Source: Pseudophaeobacter profundi
GTDB lineage: Bacteria; Pseudomonadota; Alphaproteobacteria; Rhodobacterales; Rhodobacteraceae
DNA length: 53,450 nucleotides
NCBI RefSeq assembly: GCF_029697505.1
Contig: NZ_JARJEF010000017.1
Span: 1-53,450, forward strand
Reading direction: 5' to 3'
This document shows positions 16,265 through 25,022 of this stretch, in pieces; the first letter of the stretch is position 1; the number at the start of each line of letters is the position of its first letter. The position numbers and the translations under genes were made by a program. The notes beneath the pieces were generated by a model, which did not search any database, had not been told where the DNA came from, and saw only the letters and a list, made by a program, of their open reading frames with translations.

Positions 16265-18775
16265 ATGAAAACTCAAGTCAAAGCATTGGTCGTCGGCGGC
16301 GGCGCTGTTGGCACCTCAATTGCCTATCACCTCGCCAAAGCTGGCTGGGACGACGTTATGCTGGTAGAGCGTGACGAACTGACCTCGGGGTCGACCTGGC
16401 ATGCCGCCGGGCTGCTGCCGCTGTTCAACATGTCCTATGCGACAACCCATATCCATAAATACTCGGTCGATTTTTATAAGTCGCTGGAGGCCGAAACCGG
16501 CCTGAACGCGGGTTTTGCCGTGGTGGGTAACCTGCGTATGGCGCAGACCGAAGAGCGCATGGATGAATATAAGCTCTATGCCTCGACCGCGGAAACCTGC
16601 GATGTCGCGTATGAGTGGCTCACCCCCGACCAGATCAAGGAGCGCTGGCCGCTGATTGAAACCGGCGACCTGAAAGGCGCGATCTACCACACCGAAGACG
16701 GCTATATTAACCCAGCAGATGTGACCCAGGCGATGGCCAAGGGTGCCCGACAGCGCGGCGTCGAGATCGTGCGCAAACTGCAAGCCGATGCCTTCCACTG
16801 GACCGGCACACATTGGGAAGTCACCTGCACCAAGATGGTGGAAAAGGGCGGCAACCTGGTCCCCTCCGACGAGCAAGTGGTGATCACCGCCGAGCACGTC
16901 GTGACCGCGTCGGGCAACCACGCGCAGCGCACCGCCAAGATGCTGGGCATCAAGATGCCTGCCGTGCCAGTGGAACATACCTTCATCGTCATGGACAAGG
17001 ACCCCGAGCTGGTCAAATGGCGCGAAGCGGGCAACCCCGAGCACCCCGTCATCCGCGACGCCGACAATGAATCCTATGCCCGCGAAGAGCGCGGCGGCTG
17101 GATCCTCGGCATCTACGAACACGGCGCGCCTGCGCGTTTTGAACACGGTGTGCCCGACAGTTTCCGCGCCGATCTGTTCCCGCTCGATCTGGACCGGATT
17201 GCGGATCAGTACATGGCGATGGCAGAGCGCGTTCCCTCCTGCGCCGACTCCGGCCTCAAGGATGATTTCAACGGCCCGATCTGCTATACCCCCGATGGCA
17301 ACCCGCTGGTTGGCCCGGCTCCTGGCCTGCGCAACATGTGGCTGGCCGAAGGGTTCTCGTTCGGGATCACGGCCGCCGGCGGCACCGGCTACTACCTGGC
17401 CCAGATGATGGTCGATGGCGAAGCCGAAATCGACATGGCAAGCCTTGACCCCAAGCGCTATAGCCAGAGCTGGATGACCACCGAATTTGCCGCGCGCAAG
17501 AACGAAGAATGCTACGAGCACGTCTATATCCTGCACCACCCTGATGAGGAACGCCCCGCCGCGCGTCCCCTGCGTACCTCTCCGGCGTTTGAGCGCCAGA
17601 AAGAACGTGGCGCGCAGTTTGGCTGGGTCAATGGCTGGGAACGTCCCAACTACTATGGCCCCAAGGATGCACCCGAAAATTTCGACCACGATGCGCGCTC
17701 TTTCCGCCGTGGCGGCTGGTGGCAATACGCCGTGGACGAAGCCAAGGCGATCCGGAGCGGCGTCGGCCTGGTTGATGCCACCGCCTTTACCAAGCATGTC
17801 GTCAAGGGGCCCGGTGCCACCCAGTTCCTGGATTGGTTCACCTGCAACAAGCTGCCAAAAATCGGCCGGATCAACCTGACCTATGCGCTGACTTCGGCCG
17901 GTACCACCCGCACCGAATACACCATCGTGCGCAATGGCGAGAACAGTTACTATCTGGTCTCTGCTGGTGCGTTGACCGAGTATGACGCCGACTTCCTGCG
18001 CAAGGCGGCCGAAGACAAGATGGAAGAGTTCGGATATATCGAGATCCAGGATGTCACCACCCAGTGGGGTGTCTTTGCCATCGCCGGCCCCAAGTCGCGC
18101 GATGTGCTGAAGGAGATCATTGTCGACGGTGACCCTGAAACCGCCCTGTCGAACAAGCGCTTTCCCTGGCTGTCGGCGCGTCAGATCGAACTGGGCATGT
18201 GCCCCGTCAATGCGATCCGTGTGGCCTACACCGGAGAGCTGGGCTGGGAATTGCATCACCCGATCGAGATGCAGAACTACCTGTTCGATCTGCTGGAAAA
18301 AGCAGGCGAGAAACACGGCATGAAGTTGGTCGGCGCGCGCGCCCAGAACTGGCTGCGGATGGAGAAAAGCTATCGCGCCTTCGGCACCGAGCTGGGCCGC
18401 GACGCCACCCCAGCCGAGGCCGATCTGCCGCGCTTTATCGACCTGGAAAAAGATTTCCACGGCAAAGAGGCGATGATTGAGACAGGCGTGCGGTTCAAGT
18501 GCTGCACCCTGCTGATTGACGGACCAGCAGATGCCGATCCCTGGGGCCGCGAGGCGCTCTATACTGAAGATGGCGCAACCCGTGTTGGGCGTCTGACTTC
18601 GGGCGGCTATTCCGTGGCCTTTGAGAAGAGCATCGGCATGGGCTATGTGCCACCGGAACTGGCGGTGGAAGGCACCAAGCTGAAGGTGAAACTGCAGGAT
18701 AAACTGTGGGATGCAACTGTCACTTGTGACAGCCCCTACGATCCGACAAACGCCACCATTCGCCAAAACGGCTAG
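16265..18775 (+). CDS. FAD-dependent oxidoreductase fused to GcvT domain (dimethylglycine/sarcosine dehydrogenase-like)
   Basis: An 836-residue two-domain enzyme. Residues 1-390 form a DAO-type flavoprotein with GGGAVG (11-16) and the STWHAAGL motif (43-50), whose His46 matches the histidine that carries covalent FAD in mammalian DMGDH. Residues from about 430 to the end are the GcvT-type tetrahydrofolate-binding aminomethyltransferase fold. Known members demethylate dimethylglycine or sarcosine and give 5,10-methylene-THF, a role in betaine breakdown. The exact substrate here is unproven because many Roseobacters carry several paralogues. I prefer the ATG at 16265 (GGAG nine bases upstream) over the GTG/ATG codons 21 residues earlier. 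It stands alone and ends at a strong terminator. Confidence 0.9.
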   Translation: MKTQVKALVVGGGAVGTSIAYHLAKAGWDDVMLVERDELTSGSTWHAAGLLPLFNMSYATTHIHKYSVDFYKSLEAETGLNAGFAVVGNLRMAQTEERMDEYKLYASTAETCDVAYEWLTPDQIKERWPLIETGDLKGAIYHTEDGYINPADVTQAMAKGARQRGVEIVRKLQADAFHWTGTHWEVTCTKMVEKGGNLVPSDEQVVITAEHVVTASGNHAQRTAKMLGIKMPAVPVEHTFIVMDKDPELVKWREAGNPEHPVIRDADNESYAREERGGWILGIYEHGAPARFEHGVPDSFRADLFPLDLDRIADQYMAMAERVPSCADSGLKDDFNGPICYTPDGNPLVGPAPGLRNMWLAEGFSFGITAAGGTGYYLAQMMVDGEAEIDMASLDPKRYSQSWMTTEFAARKNEECYEHVYILHHPDEERPAARPLRTSPAFERQKERGAQFGWVNGWERPNYYGPKDAPENFDHDARSFRRGGWWQYAVDEAKAIRSGVGLVDATAFTKHVVKGPGATQFLDWFTCNKLPKIGRINLTYALTSAGTTRTEYTIVRNGENSYYLVSAGALTEYDADFLRKAAEDKMEEFGYIEIQDVTTQWGVFAIAGPKSRDVLKEIIVDGDPETALSNKRFPWLSARQIELGMCPVNAIRVAYTGELGWELHHPIEMQNYLFDLLEKAGEKHGMKLVGARAQNWLRMEKSYRAFGTELGRDATPAEADLPRFIDLEKDFHGKEAMIETGVRFKCCTLLIDGPADADPWGREALYTEDGATRVGRLTSGGYSVAFEKSIGMGYVPPELAVEGTKLKVKLQDKLWDATVTCDSPYDPTNATIRQNG

Positions 18776-18799
18776 GCTATTGTAGGGTATTGAGACACA

Positions 18800-18830
18800 A
18801 AGCCCCGATCTGATGATCGGGGCTTTTGGT
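18800..18830. terminator. Rho-independent terminator after DMGDH-like gene
   Basis: A perfect 11-bp stem (18800-18810 with 18815-18825) on a 4-nt loop is followed by TTTT on the plus strand. It lies between convergent genes. Confidence 0.85.
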
Positions 18831-18853
18831 ATTTCTGGGTGAACTTCCTGCTC

Positions 18854-19192
18854 TCAGCTGCTGATCAATTCGTCAAAGCAGGTGAGCGCCTTGGCGGCAT
18901 ACATCATGGCAGGACCACCCCCCATCTGGATCGACATTGCCAAGACGTCAGAGACTTCTTCGCGGCTTGCCCCGGCCCGGACCAGCGCTTCCACATGCAG
19001 TCCGATACAGTCCTCACAGCGGACTGCAACCGCGATCCCGAGGGCGACAAACTCTTTTTGTTTGAAGTCCAGCACACCGCCCTGTTTCACGGATTTTCCA
19101 AGCGCACCAAAGGCCTGTGCCGTGTCGGGAATAGCCCGATTCAGATTGCGCAGCCCCTGACGGGTTGTTTCCAGTTTTGTGTTCCAGTCCAT
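18854..19192 (-). CDS. AhpD-like / carboxymuconolactone decarboxylase family protein
   Basis: Small helical protein of 112 residues with the AhpD-type redox motif: C59, C62 and H66 in the RCEDCIGLH segment, plus the following ALVRAGASREE helix. Family members with this CxxC reduce peroxides or use the thiol pair for other redox chemistry. Despite the family name, this is not the muconolactone enzyme of aromatic degradation. It is a single leftward gene sharing a terminator region with the DMGDH-like gene. Specific partner unknown. Confidence 0.9.
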   Translation of the reverse strand: MDWNTKLETTRQGLRNLNRAIPDTAQAFGALGKSVKQGGVLDFKQKEFVALGIAVAVRCEDCIGLHVEALVRAGASREEVSDVLAMSIQMGGGPAMMYAAKALTCFDELISS

Positions 19193-19280
19193 TGGATGTC
19201 CTTCAATTGATATTCCATTTATTGAAGGTGTATTGCGCGCCGGGACCGCGAACCTTGATCTAGGTCATGTCCTGAACGGC

Positions 19281-19952
19281 CTAGCCGTCAGGTTGAGGGG
19301 CCTCCTTGCAAAAGACCAGCGCCAGATTATTGGCGGGCATCTCTACAACCTGGGCGGTGCGTAGCCCGACCGCCTCTCCCCAGTCCAGGACGTCAAAGTC
19401 ATCCTTGTAACCGGTTTCGGGGTCATGGGCCGTTAGCGCGCAGTGAAAGGACCTGTCGCCGGGGCTGGTCAATTCTCCGCCGCGCGAGAATGGCCCATAG
19501 ATCACCAGCCGCCCCTGAGGCGCGAGCGCCACCGCCGCCTCTTGGATCAGGTGCTGTGCTTCGGCACTGCTGATCAGGTGCAACAGGTTTGACAGGACAA
19601 TCAGATCCTGCGGGTGCTGTCCTGCGCCCCAGCCGACTGCGGTGGCATCCAGCAGCGTGGCGGTGCGGATGTTCGTCAGGTCTGTCGCCGCGATATAGGC
19701 GTTGATACTGTCCAGCCGAACTGGGTCTGCCTCGCTGGGTTGCCAGGTGAAATCGGGCAGGCGGCTGGCATAGCCAATTACATGCTGGCCGGTGCCACTT
19801 GCCAGTTCTAGTGCCCGGCGCCCCTGCGGTGGGGCGACCTGTTGCAGCAAATCACACAGTGGGGCAAGGTTACGGGCTGCGGATTCTGCAAAAAGCTTGC
19901 CGTCTTTGGGGTGGGCAACCGATGCGGCAGAGGGAACAGAGCGCACAGCCAT
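19281..19952 (-). CDS. DUF938 class I SAM-dependent methyltransferase
   Basis: A 223-residue protein with a Rossmann-type methyltransferase fold: ALELASGTGQH is the SAM-binding motif I, and IVLSNLLHLIS follows as a later strand of the core. DUF938 proteins are widespread and uncharacterised. The start ATG at 19952 shares its A with the stop of the upstream oxidase gene (TGATG), so it is translationally coupled. A longer reading frame upstream would run through the oxidase gene and is not credible. It is the third gene of the aldo/keto reductase - oxidase - methyltransferase operon. Confidence 0.88.
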   Translation of the reverse strand: MAVRSVPSAASVAHPKDGKLFAESAARNLAPLCDLLQQVAPPQGRRALELASGTGQHVIGYASRLPDFTWQPSEADPVRLDSINAYIAATDLTNIRTATLLDATAVGWGAGQHPQDLIVLSNLLHLISSAEAQHLIQEAAVALAPQGRLVIYGPFSRGGELTSPGDRSFHCALTAHDPETGYKDDFDVLDWGEAVGLRTAQVVEMPANNLALVFCKEAPQPDG

Positions 19953-21031
19953 CAGCGCAGCCTTTCGGGCGAAAGGGCGGCACGTGTCGGTGCATCCAGT
20001 TCCGAAGGGCGTCCGCCGACCAGATCGGCCAACAGGCGTGCGGCGGCGGGGGCGGTCTGAAAACCATAGCCCCCCTGGGCGGCACACCAGATGAAATCCG
20101 TCTGCGTCGGGTCTGGTCCCAGCACCAGCGACCCATCCGGGGCAAAGCTGCGCAGCCCGGCCCAGTTACTTTCGACCCGGGTAACCGGGGTGGTGACCCG
20201 TTCTTCATAGCGCGCCAGCCCCTCGGCCAGAACCATGTCGTCGGCATAGGCATCATGTGGCACCGCCAGATCTTCATCCGCCGGAGAGACCAGCAGCTTG
20301 CCAGCGTCGGGTTTGGCGTACCAGGTTTCGCCAACCCCCATCAGCATCGGCCATTGGGTGACGTCATGGCCACCTGGCGCCGGTAATTGCGCCATGGAAC
20401 GGCGGCGCGGCTGGATGCCGATCGGGGCAACCCCGGCCAGTGCGGCGATTTCATCCACCCAGGCCCCGGCTGCATTGACCAGTTGCGCCCCCGTATAGGT
20501 CTCGTCGCCCGCCTCGACCTGCCAGCCGTGATCGGTGTGGCGGATGGCACTGACGCGGGCGCGGGTCACAATGCTGCCCCCGGCGGCGCGGGCAACCTTG
20601 GCAAAATCCTGAATCATCCGGTCGGTATCCAGATCCTGCGCCAGCATATGCAGCCCTGCATGGGTCACGGTTTTGGGGTTCAGGATCGGCACCAGGTCCT
20701 GGGCTTCGCGAAAGCTGATCTCATCCAGCTGCAGTTCCTTGAGGTCGGTGGCAAAATGCTGTTCCTGACCAGGCCCTGAAACCATCATGAGCCCGCGCGG
20801 GGTCAGATAGCCGCCATTGGCGTTGTGATGGTGATCTGCGCTGGCGCGGTTCAAGGCAACGACAGCGGGTGGGCCATAGTTTTCTTCGAACATCGCGGCA
20901 GATCTGCCCGAGGCATGGTAGCCAAGGGCCTGTTCCATTTCCAACAGCACCACGGATCCCAGCTCTGACAGGCGGGCGGCTGCACTGGCACCGGCAATAC
21001 CGCCGCCGATAATGATGAAGTCATAGGTCAT
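19952..21031 (-). CDS. DAO-family FAD-dependent oxidoreductase
   Basis: A 359-residue flavoprotein with the N-terminal dinucleotide motif IIIGGGIAGASAAARL and the conserved YHASGRSAAMF segment that follows the second beta strand in this family. The C-terminus carries GYGFQTAPAAARLLADLV, typical of glycine/D-amino acid oxidase-like (DAO) proteins. Substrate unknown; DAO relatives oxidise D-amino acids, sarcosine or 2-hydroxy acids. Its ATG overlaps the stop of the aldo/keto reductase gene (ATGA) and its stop overlaps the methyltransferase start, so all three are made from one message. Confidence 0.88.
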   Translation of the reverse strand: MTYDFIIIGGGIAGASAAARLSELGSVVLLEMEQALGYHASGRSAAMFEENYGPPAVVALNRASADHHHNANGGYLTPRGLMMVSGPGQEQHFATDLKELQLDEISFREAQDLVPILNPKTVTHAGLHMLAQDLDTDRMIQDFAKVARAAGGSIVTRARVSAIRHTDHGWQVEAGDETYTGAQLVNAAGAWVDEIAALAGVAPIGIQPRRRSMAQLPAPGGHDVTQWPMLMGVGETWYAKPDAGKLLVSPADEDLAVPHDAYADDMVLAEGLARYEERVTTPVTRVESNWAGLRSFAPDGSLVLGPDPTQTDFIWCAAQGGYGFQTAPAAARLLADLVGGRPSELDAPTRAALSPERLR

Positions 21032-21978
21032 GCGCCCGCCTCCTGCTCTTCCAGTCGGTCCGTCGCTGGGGCCGGGCGCGGGCTGAGCGCTGCAATCTCA
21101 CTATAGAGTGCTGCATCCATCTGGAAATCCAGCGCTGCAAGCGAGGGGGCCACCTGTGCGGCGGTACGACCGGAAATGATGGGCATCGGTGCGGCAGCGT
21201 GGGCGGCCACCCAGGCCACAGCAAGGGTGGCCGGTTCCACGCCCCGCTCTGCGGCCAGAAGGCTCAGCTGGCGGGCGGTTTCGCGCATCCAGTCCTGGCC
21301 ATAGCGGCTGTTGTAGCGGGCATCTTCGTTCAGTCGCCCAGCGGCGTTGGCCGTGATGTATTTGCCGGTCAGCAGCCCGCCACCCAGGGGGGAGTAGGGC
21401 GCAATGGCAATGTTCTGGTCGCTGCACATGGGTAGAATTTCGACCTCGGCCTGGCGTTTCACCAGCGAATACATGGGCTGCAAAATATCCGTGGCAAGAC
21501 CAAACTCGGCCCCCAGCATCTGCGCCTTCATCACCTGCCATGCGGCAAAATTGGACAGACCCATATAGGAAATCTCACCCGCTTCTTTGCGCGCGGCAAA
21601 CCACGCCAGCGTTTCGCGCAGATCTGTCTCGTCATCAAAGCGATGCAGGTAGAGGATATCAAGACTGTCGAGCTGAAGCCGGCGGCGGCTGGTGTCAAAC
21701 TGCGCCTGCATATTGGCAGCCCCGGCGCCGCCCGTATAGCCAACCTTGCTGGCAATGATCAGCTGGTCGCGTTCATCCTTGATGAGGTCCCCCAGGATCT
21801 CTTCGCTCTGGCCATTGGTATAAACCCAGGCCGTATCAAAATGATTGACGCCAACTGCACGGCAGGCATCATAGATTTCGGCCGATTGTGCCGCATCCGC
21901 ACGGCCGCCAAACTGCATGGTGCCAAAGGCAAAGCGGCTGGCAGGGGTTCCATCGGGGCTTTTGAGGATCTGTGTCAT
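21028..21978 (-). CDS. Aldo/keto reductase
   Basis: NADPH-dependent carbonyl reductase of 316 residues with an intact catalytic tetrad: D48 and Y53 (FDTAWVY), K78 (IIASKVG) and H112 (LYLHRFD). Family signature LGGGLLTGKY is also present. I place the start at the ATG at 21978; the 17 residues that could be added upstream (from 22029) look like leader sequence with no better ribosome-binding site. First gene of a tightly coupled three-gene operon. Substrate unknown. Confidence 0.9.
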   Translation of the reverse strand: MTQILKSPDGTPASRFAFGTMQFGGRADAAQSAEIYDACRAVGVNHFDTAWVYTNGQSEEILGDLIKDERDQLIIASKVGYTGGAGAANMQAQFDTSRRRLQLDSLDILYLHRFDDETDLRETLAWFAARKEAGEISYMGLSNFAAWQVMKAQMLGAEFGLATDILQPMYSLVKRQAEVEILPMCSDQNIAIAPYSPLGGGLLTGKYITANAAGRLNEDARYNSRYGQDWMRETARQLSLLAAERGVEPATLAVAWVAAHAAAPMPIISGRTAAQVAPSLAALDFQMDAALYSEIAALSPRPAPATDRLEEQEAGA

Positions 21979-22151
21979 GGGCCAGACAGTTGCACGGGTT
22001 CTGGCTGGGGAAAAGCAGCATTTTTGCAAGGCGCAGGCAGGCGCGGTTGCAGCCCTTCGCAGATGCAGTGTTTCGAAACGCTTCCTGCATTGGGCGGGCC
22101 CATGCTATGGTTGCGCAACAGTTTTGTTATAATCTCTTTGGAGGAAAAACC

Positions 22152-22511
22152 GTGACCACCCCAAACATTCATGCACTCTCAAACGGTCATGTGCCGGGCT
22201 ATATTACTGGCCCTGATGGCAGTGATCCCTTGTTCACGGGCATGGCCATCTTCACCATCGTTTTGATCATTGCCATTGGTGGGCTGTATTTCACGCTGCA
22301 TGCCTTGCCGGAAAAGATGGCGCATTCAGATAATCACGCGCAGTTTCAGTTGATCAGCATTCTGGCGGTTCTGGCGCTTTTTACGCATAACAACATCTTT
22401 TGGGTGGCCGCCCTGATGCTCGCGGCCTTTCGGATGCCCGATTTCCTGTCGCCGCTGCAGTCAATCGCCAACTCTTTGGTCGAGCTGAGCCAACGCAAGA
22501 ATAAGGAGTAA
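22152..22511 (+). CDS. Small inner-membrane protein preceding an HlyD-type adaptor (YiaW-like)
   Basis: A 119-residue protein with two hydrophobic segments, about residues 28-48 (MAIFTIVLIIAIGGLYFTL) and 66-90. It starts at a GTG at 22152 with a strong GGAGG seven bases upstream. The gene lies four bases before the HlyD-family gene, an arrangement resembling E. coli yiaW-yiaV; I infer the relation from gene order and size rather than clear sequence identity. Probably part of the same membrane complex. Function unknown. Confidence 0.75.
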   Translation: MTTPNIHALSNGHVPGYITGPDGSDPLFTGMAIFTIVLIIAIGGLYFTLHALPEKMAHSDNHAQFQLISILAVLALFTHNNIFWVAALMLAAFRMPDFLSPLQSIANSLVELSQRKNKE

Positions 22512-22515
22512 GCCT

Positions 22516-23754
22516 GTGCTGGAACTGTTTATCTGTTCTTTGCTGACAGTGTTTCCCGACTTTCTGTATCGCCGCTTTGTGCAGGGCAAACGTCTGGGGC
22601 AGGAAATTACCTTTTTCTCTGTTTGGTACGAATTGCGCTGGGGGATCACCCTGTGCATCGTGTTGACGGTGTCCCTGATTACGGTGATCTTTTACTTCCA
22701 TCCTGCGACTTCACAGGTTGGATCCTATTTCAGAACCGTGACAATTCTGTCTGAACGCGGGGGGCGGGTTTCCGAGGTCCATGTTCAAAATAATCAGCAT
22801 GTCGAAGCCGGAGATGTTATTTTCCGGTTGGATGATAGCAGCCAGAAAGCCGCGGTCGAAACTGCCCGTACCAAGGTGGCAGAGATTGGGGCATCGCTGA
22901 CACTGGCAGCTGCGGATCTGCGGGCCGCCAAGGCGGGGATTGTTCAGGCGCAGGCCAGCTTGACCCAGGCCACTGAAGATCTGGAGCGTAATCTTGAACT
23001 GCGTCGGCGCGGGTCCTCTGCAGTGCGAGAAACTGAAATTGAGCGGCTTGAAAATCTGGTTGCCCGCCGTCAAGGAGAGCTGGAAGCAGCCCGAGCACGT
23101 GAAAGCTCGGTTCAGGAAAATATTTCCACCTACATTCCAGCCCAACGCGCCAGCGCCGAGGCGGCGTTGCATCAGGCCGAAGTGGAGCTTGCCAAGAGCT
23201 CGGTGGTTGCAGGCGTGTCCGGACGGATCGAACAGTTTGGCTTGCAGGTGGGGGATATCGTCAATCCTATCCTGCGCCCGGCCGGCATACTGGTACCTGA
23301 TACCTTTATTGAAAGAGATCGATTTGTCGCTGGCTTTGGTCAGATCACGGCCAATGTGATTAAGCCTGGCATGTATGCCGAGATTGGCTGTCTCAGCAAA
23401 CCCTTCACCATCATTCCGATGATTGTTGTGGAAGTGCAGGATGTCATCCCTTCGGGCCAGATCCGCCCCACTGACGTGCTGCGCGATCCGCAGGACAACG
23501 CCCGCCCAGGGACGCTGACCGTGTTCATGGAACCGCTGTATGAAGGGATGGCCGATGACATCCCTCCGGGAAGCAGCTGTCTGGCCAATGCCTATACCAA
23601 TAACCACGACCGTTTGTCGGATCCTGATCTGGGCTTGGGGTCCTGGATTGCCTTGCATGTTGTGGATACGGTTGGGCTGGTACATGCGCTATTGTTGCGT
23701 TTGCAAATGTTGCTGATGCCAGTGCAGACCTTGGTCTTTACGGGCGGGCACTGA
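22516..23754 (+). CDS. HlyD-family periplasmic adaptor / membrane fusion protein (YiaV-like)
   Basis: A 412-residue protein anchored by an N-terminal transmembrane segment (about residues 38-60, ITLCIVLTVSLITVIFYF). A biotinyl-lipoyl-like half motif (SERGGRVSEVHVQNNQHVEAG) comes next, then a long coiled-coil hairpin (about 110-230) and the returning beta-barrel segment (VVAGVSGRIEQFGLQVGD). Such adaptors bridge inner-membrane pumps and outer-membrane channels. No pump or TolC-like gene is adjacent, so the partner is either encoded elsewhere or is the small membrane protein before it. The start is GTG at 22516 with AAGGAG upstream. A C-terminal hydrophobic stretch near residues 375-400 is unusual for HlyD proteins. 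Confidence 0.85.
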   Translation: MLELFICSLLTVFPDFLYRRFVQGKRLGQEITFFSVWYELRWGITLCIVLTVSLITVIFYFHPATSQVGSYFRTVTILSERGGRVSEVHVQNNQHVEAGDVIFRLDDSSQKAAVETARTKVAEIGASLTLAAADLRAAKAGIVQAQASLTQATEDLERNLELRRRGSSAVRETEIERLENLVARRQGELEAARARESSVQENISTYIPAQRASAEAALHQAEVELAKSSVVAGVSGRIEQFGLQVGDIVNPILRPAGILVPDTFIERDRFVAGFGQITANVIKPGMYAEIGCLSKPFTIIPMIVVEVQDVIPSGQIRPTDVLRDPQDNARPGTLTVFMEPLYEGMADDIPPGSSCLANAYTNNHDRLSDPDLGLGSWIALHVVDTVGLVHALLLRLQMLLMPVQTLVFTGGH

Positions 23755-23800
23755 TAACGCGTAGGAAACTGCAGAGTTTCCGCATGTGATGTAACGCAAA

Positions 23801-23830
23801 AAGGCCCGCCATCTGGCGGGCCTTTCTTTT
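23801..23830. terminator. Bidirectional terminator between HlyD-type gene and purine transporter operon
   Basis: A perfect 10-bp stem (23801-23810 with 23815-23824, 4-nt loop) has T-runs on both strands (TTTCTTTT on plus; five T on minus). It ends both convergent units. Confidence 0.88.
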
Positions 23831-23873
23831 CCGGTCTGCACGGTGCACGGTGCGCCGTTACAGCAGGAGAGGC

Positions 23874-24947
23874 TTACTGCGGGATGTCGCCTTCGATGCC
23901 CTCAACATAGAAATTCATGCCAGCCAGGGTGCCATCATCGGCGGTTTCGCCTTCGGCCAACCAGGCAGAGCCGTCCTGTTTGTTGAGCGGGCCGGTAAAG
24001 GCGTGGTAGGAGCCATCCGCCAGCGAGGCCTTGATCGCCAGGGCGGCTTCTTTCACGTCGGCTGGAACCGCATCAGTGATTTCACCGATGCCAACCATGC
24101 CTGCGCCGATACCATCCCAGGTGCTTTTGCTTTCCCAGGTGCCGTCCATAACCGCCTGGGTCCGGGCGATGTAATAGGGTGCCCAGTTGTCGATGATCGA
24201 GGACACACGCGGCGAGGGGGCGTATTCCGCCATATCCGAAGCCTGACCAAAGGTGATCACGTTGCCTGCCGCCTGGGCTGCTGCCTGTGGCGCGGTGGAA
24301 TCGGTGTGCTGCAGAATGACATCAGCGCCCTGTTCGATCAGAACCTTGGCCGCGTCTGCTTCCTTGGCGGGGTCAAACCAGGTGAAAGCCCAGACAATTT
24401 TGAATTCGACGTCGGGGTTTACTTTCTTGGCGTGAATATAGGCAGAGTTGATGCCGCGGATCACTTCGGGGATCGGGTAGGATCCGATGTAGCCCACAAC
24501 GTTGCTCTTGGTCATGTGGCCCGCGATGGTGCCCTGAACGGCGCGACCTTCATAGAAACGTGCGGAATAGGTCGAGACGTTGTCGGCGTTTTTATAGCCG
24601 GTGGCATGTTCGAATTTCACATCGGGGAATTTGGCCGCAACGTTGATGGTGGGGTCCATATAGCCAAACGAGGTGGTGAAGATCAGGTCCGCACCCTGCA
24701 GCGCCATCTGGGTGATCACGCGCTCGGCATCGGGGCCTTCAGCGACGCTTTCAACATAGACGGTTTCCACCTTGTCGCCGAACTCTTCCACAACGGCCTT
24801 GCGGGCCTGGTCGTGTTCATAGGTCCAGCCGCCATCGCCCACTGGGCCAACGTAGACAAAGCCAACCTTGGTTGGATCTTCAGCCAGGGCGGCGGTTGCA
24901 AGGCCCAGGGCCACAGCGGCGCTGGTCATGAGGTTTGTCAGTTTCAT
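23874..24947 (-). CDS. BMP-family ABC transporter substrate-binding protein (purine/nucleoside type)
   Basis: Periplasmic binding protein of 357 residues with a clear signal peptide cleaved near ATAALAED. The BMP/PnrA-like fold is shown by VGFVYVGPVGDGGWTYEHD after the signal, the conserved GADLIFTTSFGY segment and VIGY-type strands later. Family members bind nucleosides or nucleobases. It is the last gene of the leftward xdhABC-transporter unit, which points to xanthine, hypoxanthine, guanine or urate-like ligands; that assignment is inference. Start at the ATG (24947), a TTG immediately before it being less likely. Confidence 0.93.
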   Translation of the reverse strand: MKLTNLMTSAAVALGLATAALAEDPTKVGFVYVGPVGDGGWTYEHDQARKAVVEEFGDKVETVYVESVAEGPDAERVITQMALQGADLIFTTSFGYMDPTINVAAKFPDVKFEHATGYKNADNVSTYSARFYEGRAVQGTIAGHMTKSNVVGYIGSYPIPEVIRGINSAYIHAKKVNPDVEFKIVWAFTWFDPAKEADAAKVLIEQGADVILQHTDSTAPQAAAQAAGNVITFGQASDMAEYAPSPRVSSIIDNWAPYYIARTQAVMDGTWESKSTWDGIGAGMVGIGEITDAVPADVKEAALAIKASLADGSYHAFTGPLNKQDGSAWLAEGETADDGTLAGMNFYVEGIEGDIPQ

Positions 24948-25022
24948 CAAAGGGATCCCCCGTTAGTTTTGGTTGTGCCCGAGGATATTCCCCGGACAAG
25001 TCGTAGGCCGCTAGCCTTTTGA

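Noticed and set aside
16316-18766. Long minus-strand ORF opposite the DMGDH-like gene
   Set aside because: Shadow reading frame; its translation is unlike any protein and the plus strand is a clear two-domain enzyme.
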